Below, in pieces: positions 37,431 to 46,305 of a DNA stretch of 64,000 bases. Location: the NCBI GenBank assembly GCA_043808235.1, contig JAZDFC010000018.1, positions 1 to 64,000 on the forward strand, written 5' to 3'. Within the stretch, counting starts at the first letter, position 1. Each line of letters starts with the position of its first letter. The position numbers were made by a program, and so were the translations under genes. The notes under the pieces were generated by a model. The model was not told the origin of the DNA and did no database searches. It was given only the letters and a program-made list of their open reading frames with translations. The stretch comes from JAZDFC01 sp043808235 (GTDB lineage Bacteria; Bacteroidota; Ignavibacteria; Ignavibacteriales; Melioribacteraceae).

Positions 37431-38576
37431 TCAAATGGCATTCCTTCTTATTTTAATTTGCATCGCTCCGTCAATCGGTTTTTCTGAAACGAGAATGATG
37501 TAACCACCGCCGCCCGCGCCGGAAAGTTTCCATCCGAAAGCTTTGCTTTTATATTTATCGATTGTCTTGAAAATATAATCGTCCACCATGTTCGGGAACA
37601 TTGCTATTTGCGCTTCGAACGATTTAGTAAAATATTTTCCGAAGTTTTGTAAATCCGTATTCAAAATTGAAGTCCAGCAGTTTTCGGTAGCATCGGCTAA
37701 TTTCTTAGCGGAATCGCTGTCAATTTTCGTATTGGCAAGCACATCATACTTCATATTCCGCGGCTCAAGTGTAACAAGGTTCAAATGACTTTCAACCCAC
37801 GAAAGAATTTTATCATCATCGACAGATGATATTTTTTCCGGCCAGTAACTTCCTGAATAATCAAGTTTGTTTAATCCAGGGAAAACAATTCCAATTGAAT
37901 CCTGCGAGCCGGCAACTGTTTTTGTGCCGGGAGGATTTTCAAAACTGAAAAGAATTTTGGCATGCTGCTCTTTATTGCCGGCAGGTATATCTGTCTGCCA
38001 AAGTTCTATTGCTTTACGCCGCGTGCTTGTTGCCATTCCGCTTCTTTCGTTGAACTCTACCGTAGGTTCAATCGATACCGTCAACACAGGTCCCGGTGCA
38101 TGTTTACCGACATAAGGTTGATCGAGCCATCCGCCCGCCAAATCAATCCTGTACGGCATTGTGCATTCCTTCCGCAGTGATGTTGTAGAGCGAGCCGGTA
38201 AATTTTTGTGAGGTATTCTTTTTAAAACTGTGTATTGAATTCCAAGCTGGTTTGATAGTTCCTCTTTCGCCGGCGAATTACCGTCTTCATTCACTATAAA
38301 AATATCCGGTTTAATGGATTCAAGTTCGTTCACAAAATCCATTATACCGCCACCGGAATTAATCAGGCATTGCTTTACACTCGATAATGCTTCGAGCATA
38401 TACTTTCGTTCGTCCTGGTTGTTAACAGGGTATCGCCCTTTCAAACTATGAACGGTTGAATCGGAGCCAAGCCCAACATAAACATCGCCGTACGTTGCAG
38501 CTTCTTTTAAAAACGCGACATGCCCGCTATGCAGCATATCGAAACATCCGGTTACAAAAACTTTTTTTCTTTCCAT
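37431..38576 (-). CDS. Fused nucleotidyltransferase (RfaE/TagD-like) and GHMP kinase-like protein
   Basis: Of 381 residues, 1-135 form a cytidylyltransferase-like domain with 'VFVTGCFDMLHSGHVAFL' (HxGH motif) and 'YVGLGSDSTV'. Residues 145-381 resemble a GHMP kinase: an N-terminal substrate motif 'RIDLAGGWLDQPYVG' and a C-terminal 'KLSGAGGGGYIILVS'. The typical central ATP loop PxxxGLSSS is not evident, so kinase activity is uncertain. The sequence suggests activation of a phosphorylated sugar to a nucleotide sugar, or salvage of L-fucose, but no exact function can be assigned. It sits between fucP and the rhamnose mutarotase gene. Confidence 0.75.
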   Translation of the reverse strand: MERKKVFVTGCFDMLHSGHVAFLKEAATYGDVYVGLGSDSTVHSLKGRYPVNNQDERKYMLEALSSVKQCLINSGGGIMDFVNELESIKPDIFIVNEDGNSPAKEELSNQLGIQYTVLKRIPHKNLPARSTTSLRKECTMPYRIDLAGGWLDQPYVGKHAPGPVLTVSIEPTVEFNERSGMATSTRRKAIELWQTDIPAGNKEQHAKILFSFENPPGTKTVAGSQDSIGIVFPGLNKLDYSGSYWPEKISSVDDDKILSWVESHLNLVTLEPRNMKYDVLANTKIDSDSAKKLADATENCWTSILNTDLQNFGKYFTKSFEAQIAMFPNMVDDYIFKTIDKYKSKAFGWKLSGAGGGGYIILVSEKPIDGAMQIKIRRNAI

Positions 38577-38618
38577 AAAACTCCAGTAATTTATTATCGT
38601 ATATTAATTAGGAGTTAC

Positions 38619-38762
38619 ATAAATCCCAAAGTACAAAAACCAAACTACAAACAAACTGCAAGTCCCAAATCTGAAAGCACCAATCGTCTTATTTAAATCC
38701 AAAATTCTATTCTTCATTTTGGGATTTATTTGGAATTTGTTATTTGTCATTTGGAATTTACT
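38619..38762. repeat. Intergenic repeat (AAATCCCAAA...TTTGGGATTT)
   Basis: A low-complexity stretch made of short words, AAATCCCAAAG at the left and TTTTGGGATTTATTTGGAATTTG at the right, which are mutually inverted, with TTTGTCATTTGGAATTT at the end. It abuts the stop of the rhamnose mutarotase gene. It carries no open gene and resembles the dispersed 'tttgg' repeats of Bacteroidota-type genomes. Confidence 0.5.
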
Positions 38763-39557
38763 TTAGTCGGTATGAAACACTTCCGTCATCACTTTCCACG
38801 GACCGTCGCCAGTTTGGACTAAGTAATTATTCAAATCATCCTGCGATTTTTTGAATACTTCATTCCTCTGAATTAATCCAACGATATCATTTCGTAAATC
38901 ACTTCCAACATATTCATAATAGAAATAAATCTTTCCATCCTTAAAATAAAAATTGCTGTTTTGAATATTCGCTTTATTTACATCCGGCTCAATATCCATC
39001 GGGTAATTTTTGAAAAACTCTCTTACTGCTTCTTCTTTGTTGGGAAGAATCTCGCCGACTAATCCAATCCGCCGCGCTCCCGGTGATGGCTTTACAATTT
39101 TATCGAAGCACATTAGTAATTCCATCTCAGCCCACCACTCGCCTTCTTTCCTTGTTTCAAGCGGCTCTTGCATCGGGTCGGTTAACTTCCACCATTCGCG
39201 CGTTGTTTCGTCGGCAATCGCTTTCATGTCACCGTCAAAGTCATTTCCGACATATTCAAAATGAGAGAACAACATTCCATCGAGAAGAAAGATTGAATAA
39301 TTACGGATATTGGATTTGTGAATCCTGGAGAGCACACCGGGAAAAGTATGCTTGTGAAGAATGATATATCGCTCCTCATATTCCGGGCGAACTTTGATAA
39401 GACTGCCGACACGCTTTGTCATGTTTTTTTCTCCTTCTTTTAAGCCACATGGTGTTTCACATGATTTTGATTTTTGACATGGGACTGTTTCTTGCGCATT
39501 GATATTCAAAACAATTCCCAGCATTAAACTGAACAAAATCGATACAACTATTTTCAT
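38763..39557 (-). CDS. Secreted tandem L-rhamnose mutarotase-like protein
   Basis: Of 264 residues, a signal peptide covers about 1-22 ('VLNINAQE'). Two RhaM-like (DUF718) ferredoxin-fold domains follow. The first (about 46-155) has 'EERYIILHKHTFPGVLSRI' with the family's His and Tyr, and 'REWWKLTDPMQEPL'. The second (about 160-264) keeps 'NSNFYFKDGKIYFYYEYVG' and 'DGPWKVMTEVFH' but lacks the WW segment and the His. RhaM interconverts anomers of L-rhamnose and is normally a ~104-residue cytoplasmic protein; this one is exported and doubled, with a degenerate second copy. It belongs to the rhamnose/fucose operon. Confidence 0.8.
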   Translation of the reverse strand: MKIVVSILFSLMLGIVLNINAQETVPCQKSKSCETPCGLKEGEKNMTKRVGSLIKVRPEYEERYIILHKHTFPGVLSRIHKSNIRNYSIFLLDGMLFSHFEYVGNDFDGDMKAIADETTREWWKLTDPMQEPLETRKEGEWWAEMELLMCFDKIVKPSPGARRIGLVGEILPNKEEAVREFFKNYPMDIEPDVNKANIQNSNFYFKDGKIYFYYEYVGSDLRNDIVGLIQRNEVFKKSQDDLNNYLVQTGDGPWKVMTEVFHTD

Positions 39558-39652
39558 CTTTTGTTCTCCCGATATTATTTTATTTAAATCAGTTGTTTAT
39601 CATAGCTACGACTTTCAAAGCGAGTTGCATAACTCTGAATCAGAATCTCAAT

Positions 39653-39782
39653 TACCGTCAGTTTTAACTGACGAACTAAAAAGCCGGTCAGCTTTGGCTT
39701 CAGCCACATTTGATAATGATAATGGGGCTAAAGCCCAATCAATTTTTCAATGTATTAGTCCGTCTGCTGAAGCAGACGGCAA
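39653..39782. repeat. Hairpin-array repeat, copy B
   Basis: It repeats the order seen at 33357-33490: CCGTCAGTTTTAACTGACG, GGCTTCAGCC, GGGGCTAAAGCCC, then a third hairpin that differs (CCGTCTGCT-GA-AGCAGACGG). It lies in the 306-bp gap between the mutarotase start and the rhamnulokinase stop; the rest of the gap has no gene. Confidence 0.75.
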
Positions 39783-39863
39783 TTTCTAAATACATTTTTC
39801 TATAAATTGAAAAAATCTACTTATACAATATGAGCTAAAGCTCGCGGCTAATCATATGCAACC

Positions 39864-41336
39864 CTAAAGAACAGAAATAATTATTGAAAATTGTTCTTCC
39901 AAACATCGTGATTTTTTTGGTTGATAAGTTTTCACTTGAAACGATTCGGCAACAATCCTTCTTCCATCGTCAAGCGAAGCAATTTTATTTTTGGCAATTG
40001 CTTGAACAATAATATTGCCGAGAGCAGTTGCTTCCACCGGTCCGGCTACAACCGGGATGCCGCAAGCATCCGCAGCAAACTGATTCAGCAATTCGTTCTG
40101 CGAACCACCGCCGACAATGTGAAGCGTATCTATTTTTTTTCCGCTCATCGAATTTATTTTTTCAATCATCGTTTTATATTTAATCGCAAGGTTTTCGAGT
40201 ATGCACCTTACATATTCGCCTTTGCTTCCAGGAATTGGTTGGTTGTTTTTTATACAATATTCTCTGATTGCTTCCTGCATATCAGGCGGATTATAAAATG
40301 AATTGTCGTCTGTATCGATAATGCACTTGAACGGTTTTGCATCGGATGCAAGTTTTGTCATCTCCTCATACGAAATATTTACATTCTGTTTCAACCAACT
40401 TTTTCTCGTTTGCTGAAGCAGCCACATTCCCATCATATTGCTCATGAATCGGATTTTATTTCCAACGCCGCCTTCATTTGTAAAATTATTTTTCAAACTC
40501 GCTTCATTTATTATCGGTGTAGCACTCTCAATCCCGATGATCGACCATGTGCCGGAGCTAACAAAAGCGCTGTTGATTCCCTGTATCGGGACAGCGGCTA
40601 CCGCGCTTGCAGTATCATGGCAGCCGGGTGCAATTACTTCAATTTCTTTTAGTCCAACTTCCTTAGCAATTTCAGGAAGAAGTTTGCCGATGACAGTTCC
40701 AGGCGGAACAATTTCAGGCATTATATTAATCGGTAGTTTTAATTTTTCAAGAAGGCTCAAGTCCCAGTTCTTTGAATACGCATTCAGCAACTGCGAAGTT
40801 GAAGCTATTGTGTATTCGGTTTTCTTAACTCCCGTCAAAAGGAAATTAATAATGTCCGGCATGAATAAAAGTATATCTGCGACGCGAAGCATATCCGAAT
40901 CATCATCAGCATATCGTGCAAGTTGGAATATTGAATTGAACTGCCAAAACTGAATGCCGGTTACAGAATAAATTTCTTCACGGGGAATTGTTTGAAATAA
41001 TTTTTCCATCATATTGTTAGTACGCGAATCACGGTAACAATATGGAAATCCCAGCAACTCGTTATTCTTTCCGGCGAATCCGAAATCCACTCCCCATGTA
41101 TCAACACCGATTGATTCGATATCTCCATGTCCCTTTTGTACAGCGATTCGCATCCCGGTTTTTATTTCTTCGAACAGAGCAAGCACATCCCAATGAAGAT
41201 GACCGAGAATATAAATTTGCTTATTGGGAAATCGATGAATCTCTTCGAGATGAATTTTATTATTTTCCAAAACGCCGAGGATAGCTCTGCCGCTTTCGGC
41301 GCCCAAATCGATTGCAAGAAATTTTGATACACTCAT
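39864..41336 (-). CDS. rhaB: Rhamnulokinase (FGGY family)
   Basis: The start is the ATG at 41336, with AAAAGG five bases upstream; a GTG at 41342 is less likely. The 490-residue FGGY kinase has 'AIDLGAESGRAILG' (ATP/phosphate 1), 'GVDTWGVDFGF', 'APGCHDTASAVAAVP', 'SSGTWSIIG' and 'HIVGGGSQNELLNQFAADA'. These are typical of rhamnulokinases, which phosphorylate L-rhamnulose at C1. There is no rhamnose isomerase in the window, only an L-fucose isomerase, so it may also accept L-fuculose. An 83-bp inverted repeat separates it from lutC. Confidence 0.9.
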   Translation of the reverse strand: MSVSKFLAIDLGAESGRAILGVLENNKIHLEEIHRFPNKQIYILGHLHWDVLALFEEIKTGMRIAVQKGHGDIESIGVDTWGVDFGFAGKNNELLGFPYCYRDSRTNNMMEKLFQTIPREEIYSVTGIQFWQFNSIFQLARYADDDSDMLRVADILLFMPDIINFLLTGVKKTEYTIASTSQLLNAYSKNWDLSLLEKLKLPINIMPEIVPPGTVIGKLLPEIAKEVGLKEIEVIAPGCHDTASAVAAVPIQGINSAFVSSGTWSIIGIESATPIINEASLKNNFTNEGGVGNKIRFMSNMMGMWLLQQTRKSWLKQNVNISYEEMTKLASDAKPFKCIIDTDDNSFYNPPDMQEAIREYCIKNNQPIPGSKGEYVRCILENLAIKYKTMIEKINSMSGKKIDTLHIVGGGSQNELLNQFAADACGIPVVAGPVEATALGNIIVQAIAKNKIASLDDGRRIVAESFQVKTYQPKKSRCLEEQFSIIISVL

Positions 41337-41347
41337 AAACACCTTTT

Positions 41348-41430
41348 AATAGAACGCAGATTTTTATGATCACTTAAGATTGACTATGATTTGAAAAAAT
41401 CATAATCATCATAATGATCCGCGTTCTATT
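41348..41430. repeat. 83-bp inverted repeat, copy 1 (rhaB-lutC gap)
   Basis: The ends AATAGAACGC and GCGTTCTATT are perfectly inverted, and the pairing continues inward (GATTTTTATGAT against ATCATAATGATC) with an AT-rich centre. It overlaps the last codons and stop of lutC (41409). Same length as the copies at 43518, 44325 and 47883. Confidence 0.9.
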
Positions 41431-42110
41431 TGATTTTTTATTTTAATAACTAATAGTCTCCGTGGTCCATGCGCACCAAGCACAAGCACTTTCTCGATAT
41501 CGGCTGTGCGGCTTGGTCCGGTTACAAAAACCATATTCTTTGATTCTTCAACATCTATTTTATCAAACAACTCAAATTGGTTTGCAATAATTTGATTTTC
41601 ATTTATGATTACGAAAGTGTTATCGCATAAAAAGTGAGGATAGGAAGTTCCGGTTGTGTCGTAATTAAAAACAAGCGAGCCTATATCTGCCACAGCAAAT
41701 GCAGGATGTACAATCGCAGCTTCGGTTGCGGCGAATTCTTTTTTCCTTTCCTCGGCATTCAATTCAACCGGAGATACAATTTCCAATGATGCAATTTTTT
41801 CTTTTAGCTTAATAGCAACATCGTTACAAATATTTTCTTTACTGATTCCGATTTTTTCTATCTTTAATTCAAGCAGTAACTTTGAAATAATCTCCGCAGC
41901 CTCATCCATACTGAAGAAAGAATAAAATTCTCCGGAAATTGCTTCCAATTCCTTTTGAAACTGTAACCATAAACCAGGATTATCTTTCGGTGTAATCGCG
42001 GCAATCTCTTTTTTGATTTCATTTTCGAAATCAAATCCTACCGATGGAATCTCCGATGGAAATTTTGATGCATCTTTAATTCTATTGAGTATTAATTCTC
42101 GACTGCTCAT
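41409..42110 (-). CDS. lutC: LutC-like lactate utilisation protein (LUD domain)
   Basis: The 233-residue LUD-domain protein has 'ATEAAIVHPAFAVADIGSLVFNY' and 'LVLGAHGPRRLLVI' typical of LutC/YkgG. Together with LutA and LutB it oxidises L-lactate to pyruvate. It overlaps lutB by 4 bp (ATGA), so the two are translationally coupled. Its last residues (IERGSL and the stop) are encoded within the 83-bp repeat, so the C-terminus has been altered by that element. Confidence 0.9.
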   Translation of the reverse strand: MSSRELILNRIKDASKFPSEIPSVGFDFENEIKKEIAAITPKDNPGLWLQFQKELEAISGEFYSFFSMDEAAEIISKLLLELKIEKIGISKENICNDVAIKLKEKIASLEIVSPVELNAEERKKEFAATEAAIVHPAFAVADIGSLVFNYDTTGTSYPHFLCDNTFVIINENQIIANQFELFDKIDVEESKNMVFVTGPSRTADIEKVLVLGAHGPRRLLVIKIKNQIERGSL

Positions 42111-43507
42111 TTCAGTTTGTTTTTCATTTCTAAAAATTGTTTTCTAAATCCATTTTTATCGAAGCGGGCAAACTTTCTCTTTTTATAATAACCAGGAACC
42201 GGAAATGCTTTTTCCGAAGGGAATAACTGTTGAAGTTTTGCAGGAATCCAACTTGCGAAGCGGTATAACCTTGGTCGGGAAGCGAAGAATGACCATAATT
42301 TAAATCCGGCTTTCTCAGCTGCTTTTGAATTGCCCGATTCAACAATTTTATTGCGTAGTGTTAAAAGATGATCGGGAAGATTTATTTTAACGGGACACAC
42401 ATCGTAACAAGCGCCGCACAAACTCGAAAGAAACGGCGACAACTTTCCTTCTTTCTCTCCAAGATATTGTGGAATAAGTGTTGCACCGATTGGTCCCATG
42501 TAAACCCATCCGTACGCATGCCCGCCTATTTGCTGATACACCGGGCAGATGTTCAAACATGCGCCGCAGCGAATGCAGAAAAGTGTTTCGCGGAGTTTGG
42601 GATTGCGTAATACTTTGGTTCTTCCGTTATCCAATATAACGATGTGAACTTGTTCGGGACCTTCACCGTATTTAGTGCGGCTTGGCCCGCCGACAAAATT
42701 AACATATGTTGATGATTTTTGTCCTGTTGCGCTCGGCGGAAGTAATTTTAAAAAGTATGGGAGATACTTTACGTCGGGAATAATTTTTTCCAATCCCATT
42801 ACCGCCACATGAATCCTTGGCAGACTCAAAGTGTTGTGTGCGTTTGCTTCGTTTTCAACAATGCAAAAACTCCCTGACGAAGCGAATGCAAAGTTCACGC
42901 CGGTAATTCCCATGTCGGCGTAAAGAAATTTCTCGCGAAGAATCTTTCGTGCAATTTCTAAGAGTTCAACCGGTTCTTCTGTATAATCAACGCCAAGCTT
43001 ATCCGCAAAAAGCTTTCCGATATCTTTCCGGCTCAAGTGCATCGCGGGGATTATTAAATGCGAAGGGATTTGTTCATTCAATTGAACGATGTATTCGCCG
43101 AGGTCGGTTTCGAGAGCTTCGATTCCGTTTTCAATCAGAAAATCATTGAGATGAATTTCTTCGGTGGTAAGGGATTTTGATTTTACAATTTTTTTTACTT
43201 TGTTTTTCTGCGCGATGTCGAGTATTATTTTTCTTGCTTCGGCGGCATCGCTTGCCCAATGAACAGTGATTCCATTTTGTGCGCAATTCTCTTCGAATTG
43301 TAAAAGATATTTATCGAGATTTTCAATTACATCTTTTTTAATTGAATGTGCTTTCGAGCGTAGTATTTCCCAATAAGGGATTTGGTCAACAATTTTTTGC
43401 CGTGATACTTTGGTTGAATCGGTTGCATTCATCACCGCCTTACGCACGCTTGCATTACCAAGTGCGTCTTTGATATGTCTTTTCGTATGTAAAGGCGATA
43501 CTTTCAT
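42107..43507 (-). CDS. lutB: LutB-like iron-sulfur lactate oxidation subunit
   Basis: Of 466 residues, an N-terminal LUD domain (about 60-305) is followed by a ferredoxin-like region with two [4Fe-4S] motifs: C311, C314, C317, C321 ('CIRCGACLNICP') and C364, C367, C371 ('CGACYDVCP'). It carries electrons in the LutABC lactate dehydrogenase complex. The C-terminal region (about 375-466) is the usual helical tail. In this operon the lactate most likely comes from lactaldehyde produced from fucose or rhamnose. An 83-bp repeat separates it from lutA. Confidence 0.94.
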   Translation of the reverse strand: MKVSPLHTKRHIKDALGNASVRKAVMNATDSTKVSRQKIVDQIPYWEILRSKAHSIKKDVIENLDKYLLQFEENCAQNGITVHWASDAAEARKIILDIAQKNKVKKIVKSKSLTTEEIHLNDFLIENGIEALETDLGEYIVQLNEQIPSHLIIPAMHLSRKDIGKLFADKLGVDYTEEPVELLEIARKILREKFLYADMGITGVNFAFASSGSFCIVENEANAHNTLSLPRIHVAVMGLEKIIPDVKYLPYFLKLLPPSATGQKSSTYVNFVGGPSRTKYGEGPEQVHIVILDNGRTKVLRNPKLRETLFCIRCGACLNICPVYQQIGGHAYGWVYMGPIGATLIPQYLGEKEGKLSPFLSSLCGACYDVCPVKINLPDHLLTLRNKIVESGNSKAAEKAGFKLWSFFASRPRLYRFASWIPAKLQQLFPSEKAFPVPGYYKKRKFARFDKNGFRKQFLEMKNKLK

Positions 43508-43517
43508 AATACTCTCT

Positions 43518-43600
43518 AATGGAACACGGATTTTTATGATTCTTATGATTCTTTATGATCTTATTAAATCATAAACGATCATAATAATCCGCGTTCTATT
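43518..43600. repeat. 83-bp inverted repeat, copy 2 (lutB-lutA gap)
   Basis: It starts AATGGAACAC and ends GCGTTCTATT, with the same inner ATCATAA/TTATGAT arms. The TAG stop of lutA (43596-43598) lies within its outer end. Between lutB and lutA it occupies nearly the whole gap. Confidence 0.9.
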
Positions 43601-44321
43601 CTTTTATTGATTCCGCGAGTAAGTCCGCAATGTGCATTGTTTTTGCTTTCATATTTTGCTTCCGTAAATAACCTTCGATATTCATCAAGCAACTTGAGTC
43701 GGCGCCGATGCAAAATTCCGCGCCGCTTTCTTCAATGTAACGGCATTTTCTCTCAACCATCGCAACAGATACGTCTTCGAACTTATATGAAAATGTTCCG
43801 CCGAAACCGCAGCAAGTATCGGGATTCTCCATTTCAACAAAATCAATATTCTTGATTCCCAGTATCAACTTCCGTGGCTGCTCTTTAATTCCAAGCTCAC
43901 GGAGCAGATGACACGAATCGTGATAAGTTACTTTGTGATTGAACTCCCCGCCGAACGAGTCAACTTTCATTACATCGACAAGAAATTCGGTGAATTCAAA
44001 AATCCGTCCGCTCAATTTTTCAAGAGCCGGTTTCAGTTCCGGTTTGATGTCAAGTTCTTTGTAATAACATTTCACAAACGCAACACATGAACCGGAAGGA
44101 GCGACAATATATTCTTTTCCTTCAAACAATTTTATAAACCGTTCTGCAATTGGTACCAATTCTTTCCTATAACCCGAATTAAACGCGGGCTGCCCGCAGC
44201 AGGTTTGGTCGTCAACGTATTCAATATCAACACCGAGATGCTGAAAAATTTTAACCATGGATATCCCGCTCTGCGGGTACAGATGCTCGGTTAAACACGG
44301 TATGAAGAGAGATACTTTCAT
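43596..44321 (-). CDS. lutA: LutA-like CCG-domain lactate oxidation subunit
   Basis: The 241-residue protein has two cysteine-rich CCG domains: 'QTCCGQPAFNSGY' (41-43) and 'PDTCCGFGGTFSYK' (170-172), as in LutA/GlpC-type subunits that bind non-cubane iron-sulfur clusters. It forms the LutABC L-lactate oxidation complex. The stop codon TAG is part of the 83-bp repeat. It lies between fucI and lutB in the same orientation. Confidence 0.92.
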   Translation of the reverse strand: MKVSLFIPCLTEHLYPQSGISMVKIFQHLGVDIEYVDDQTCCGQPAFNSGYRKELVPIAERFIKLFEGKEYIVAPSGSCVAFVKCYYKELDIKPELKPALEKLSGRIFEFTEFLVDVMKVDSFGGEFNHKVTYHDSCHLLRELGIKEQPRKLILGIKNIDFVEMENPDTCCGFGGTFSYKFEDVSVAMVERKCRYIEESGAEFCIGADSSCLMNIEGYLRKQNMKAKTMHIADLLAESIKE

Positions 44322-44324
44322 ATT

Positions 44325-44407
44325 AATGGAACGCGGATTTTTATGATTGCTTAAGATAAATTATGTGCTTAGAAAATCATAAGCATCATAATTATCCGCG
44401 TTCTATT
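44325..44407. repeat. 83-bp inverted repeat, copy 3 (lutA-fucI gap)
   Basis: It starts AATGGAACGCGGAT and ends ATCCGCGTTCTATT, the most nearly perfect pairing of the four copies. It lies between lutA's start (44321) and fucI's stop (44416). Confidence 0.92.
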
Positions 44408-44415
44408 CCTTTTAA

Positions 44416-46218
44416 TTAATAAAGACTTCCAAAATTTTTACAAGCCCGGTAATCGGCGCCTTCCAAATCACTCGTGCCAAATGCATTCCATGCGCTTGGT
44501 CTGTAAATCCTTTCTTCGGAAATGTTGTGCATGTTAACCGGTATTCGAAGCATCGATGCGAGTGTAATTAATTTATCGCCGATATGTCCATAACTGATTG
44601 CGCCGTGATTGGCGCCCCAGTTTGCCATCACCGAATAAACATCTTTGAATGCGCCGCTGCCGGTCAGTGTTGGTGCAAACCATGTTGTCGGCCATGTCGG
44701 ACTTGTTCTTCTTTGTAATTTCAAATCAACATCGGCAGGTAAACTTACAGTGTATCCTTCAGCTATTTGAAGTACCGGGCCCAATCCTTTTACAAGATTA
44801 ACACGGCTCATCGTAATAGGCATTTCGCCTTCGGTTAAAAATTGGGATGAGAATCCGCCGCCCCGGAAATATTCCAATTCTGCCGGACACCATTTCGTAG
44901 CTTTCAAACAAGCTTCAACCTCGCTCGATGTAATTTCCCAATATGGTTTCATCGCCGGTTTGCCTTTCAATCTTTGCTTACCTGTTCCATCAAGTGTTGA
45001 TGAACCGGAATTGATAAGGTGAATAATTCCATTTGCGGCCTTTCCTTTCAACATTTTTCCGGTTACCCGTTTAACAGCAGCCGGACTCCAGTATGTCCGC
45101 ACATCGGAGAATATTTGCGAGGTGTTGGTTAACAGATGTCCGAACAACATTGCCACACCATTCAACGAATCGTTTTCGGTTGCCATTACAAACGGCTGAC
45201 GAATTCCATTCCAATCAAATGAAGAATTTAAAATCGCTTCGAGAAAATCGCCGTTGGGGAAATGGTCAGTCCAATGACGTTGTCCCTGGAAACCAGCTAC
45301 AATTGCATTGTGCCCCAGCGACTCTTCAACAAATCCTGCCTCGGCAAGTTTTGGATTACCAATCATCAAGTCGCGCGAAATTAAAGTCATTTTAACAACT
45401 GTTTCCCATTCGTAATCTTTTCTTTCGCGGGAAGATTTTTTCTTATTTACATCTTCACCTTCTTTGCAATATTGTTTCGCCCATGTCAGCGCGCGTTGAT
45501 ATTCTTCTTCGTCGAAAATATTTTCTTCGATTCTTCTTGTCAGTTCCGTCATATCAACATATTCGTTTCGCATTCCGAGATAGTTACTGAAGAAATGCGG
45601 ATCGACTACCGACCCTGCGATTCCCATCGATACAGAACCGATTGATAAATAAGATTTGCCTTTCATCTCTGCAACTGCTAATCCCGCTTTTACAAAACGT
45701 AAAAGTTTCTCCTTTACATCTGCGGGAATTGCTGTATCGTTTTTATCCTGAACATCGTGACCGTAAATACTGAATGCAGGCAATCCTGTTTGTGTATATC
45801 CTGCCAGCGCTGCGGCTAGGTAAACTGCGCCGGGTCTTTCTGTTCCGTTGAATCCCCAAACCGCTTTTGGAATTAACGGGTCGGAATCCATCACCTCGGT
45901 ACCGTAACACCAGCACGGAGTAACAGTCAATGAAACACCAACGCCTTCGCGTGCAAATTTTTCAGCGCAGTTCGCAGCTTCGGCAACACCGCCGATGCAT
46001 GTGTCTGCTATAATGCATTCAACTTGCAGTCCGTTCGGGTGACGTAAATTTTCCGTTAAAAATTTTGCGGCATTTTTTGCCATCATCATTGTTTGATTTT
46101 CGAGCGACTCGCGGACGCCTTTCCTTCTTCCATCAATAACAGGACGAATGCCAATCTTAGACATTGATCCGCGAAGACGGTTGACAGGTGAATTCATTTT
46201 AAAATTTTCTTTTGCCAT
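44416..46218 (-). CDS. fucI: L-fucose isomerase
   Basis: The 600-residue protein matches the usual ~590-residue L-fucose isomerase. Motifs include 'KIGIRPVIDGRRKGVRESLE' at the N-terminus, 'PCWCYGTEVMDSDPL' and 'ATENDSLNGVAMLFGH' around 346-361, which carries metal-binding acidic residues in the family. It converts L-fucose to L-fuculose (also D-arabinose to D-ribulose) with Mn2+. Its sugar kinase partner here is a rhamnulokinase-type protein. A GIY-YIG cassette separates it from ackA in the operon. Confidence 0.95.
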   Translation of the reverse strand: MAKENFKMNSPVNRLRGSMSKIGIRPVIDGRRKGVRESLENQTMMMAKNAAKFLTENLRHPNGLQVECIIADTCIGGVAEAANCAEKFAREGVGVSLTVTPCWCYGTEVMDSDPLIPKAVWGFNGTERPGAVYLAAALAGYTQTGLPAFSIYGHDVQDKNDTAIPADVKEKLLRFVKAGLAVAEMKGKSYLSIGSVSMGIAGSVVDPHFFSNYLGMRNEYVDMTELTRRIEENIFDEEEYQRALTWAKQYCKEGEDVNKKKSSRERKDYEWETVVKMTLISRDLMIGNPKLAEAGFVEESLGHNAIVAGFQGQRHWTDHFPNGDFLEAILNSSFDWNGIRQPFVMATENDSLNGVAMLFGHLLTNTSQIFSDVRTYWSPAAVKRVTGKMLKGKAANGIIHLINSGSSTLDGTGKQRLKGKPAMKPYWEITSSEVEACLKATKWCPAELEYFRGGGFSSQFLTEGEMPITMSRVNLVKGLGPVLQIAEGYTVSLPADVDLKLQRRTSPTWPTTWFAPTLTGSGAFKDVYSVMANWGANHGAISYGHIGDKLITLASMLRIPVNMHNISEERIYRPSAWNAFGTSDLEGADYRACKNFGSLY

Positions 46219-46240
46219 ATTTATTCCTCATTCTTTAATT

Positions 46241-46273
46241 CTGAGTCCGGCGATAGCCGGGTGAAGAATCTCC
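46241..46273. repeat. Left inverted repeat of the GIY-YIG cassette
   Basis: This 33-bp arm contains an internal hairpin (CCGGC-GATA-GCCGG) followed by GTGAAGAATCTCC. The inverse of the same arrangement lies at 46652-46686. The two arms bracket the GIY-YIG gene. Confidence 0.85.
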
Positions 46274-46305
46274 AAATTATTAATTTATATAATGATTATT
46301 TGCCA

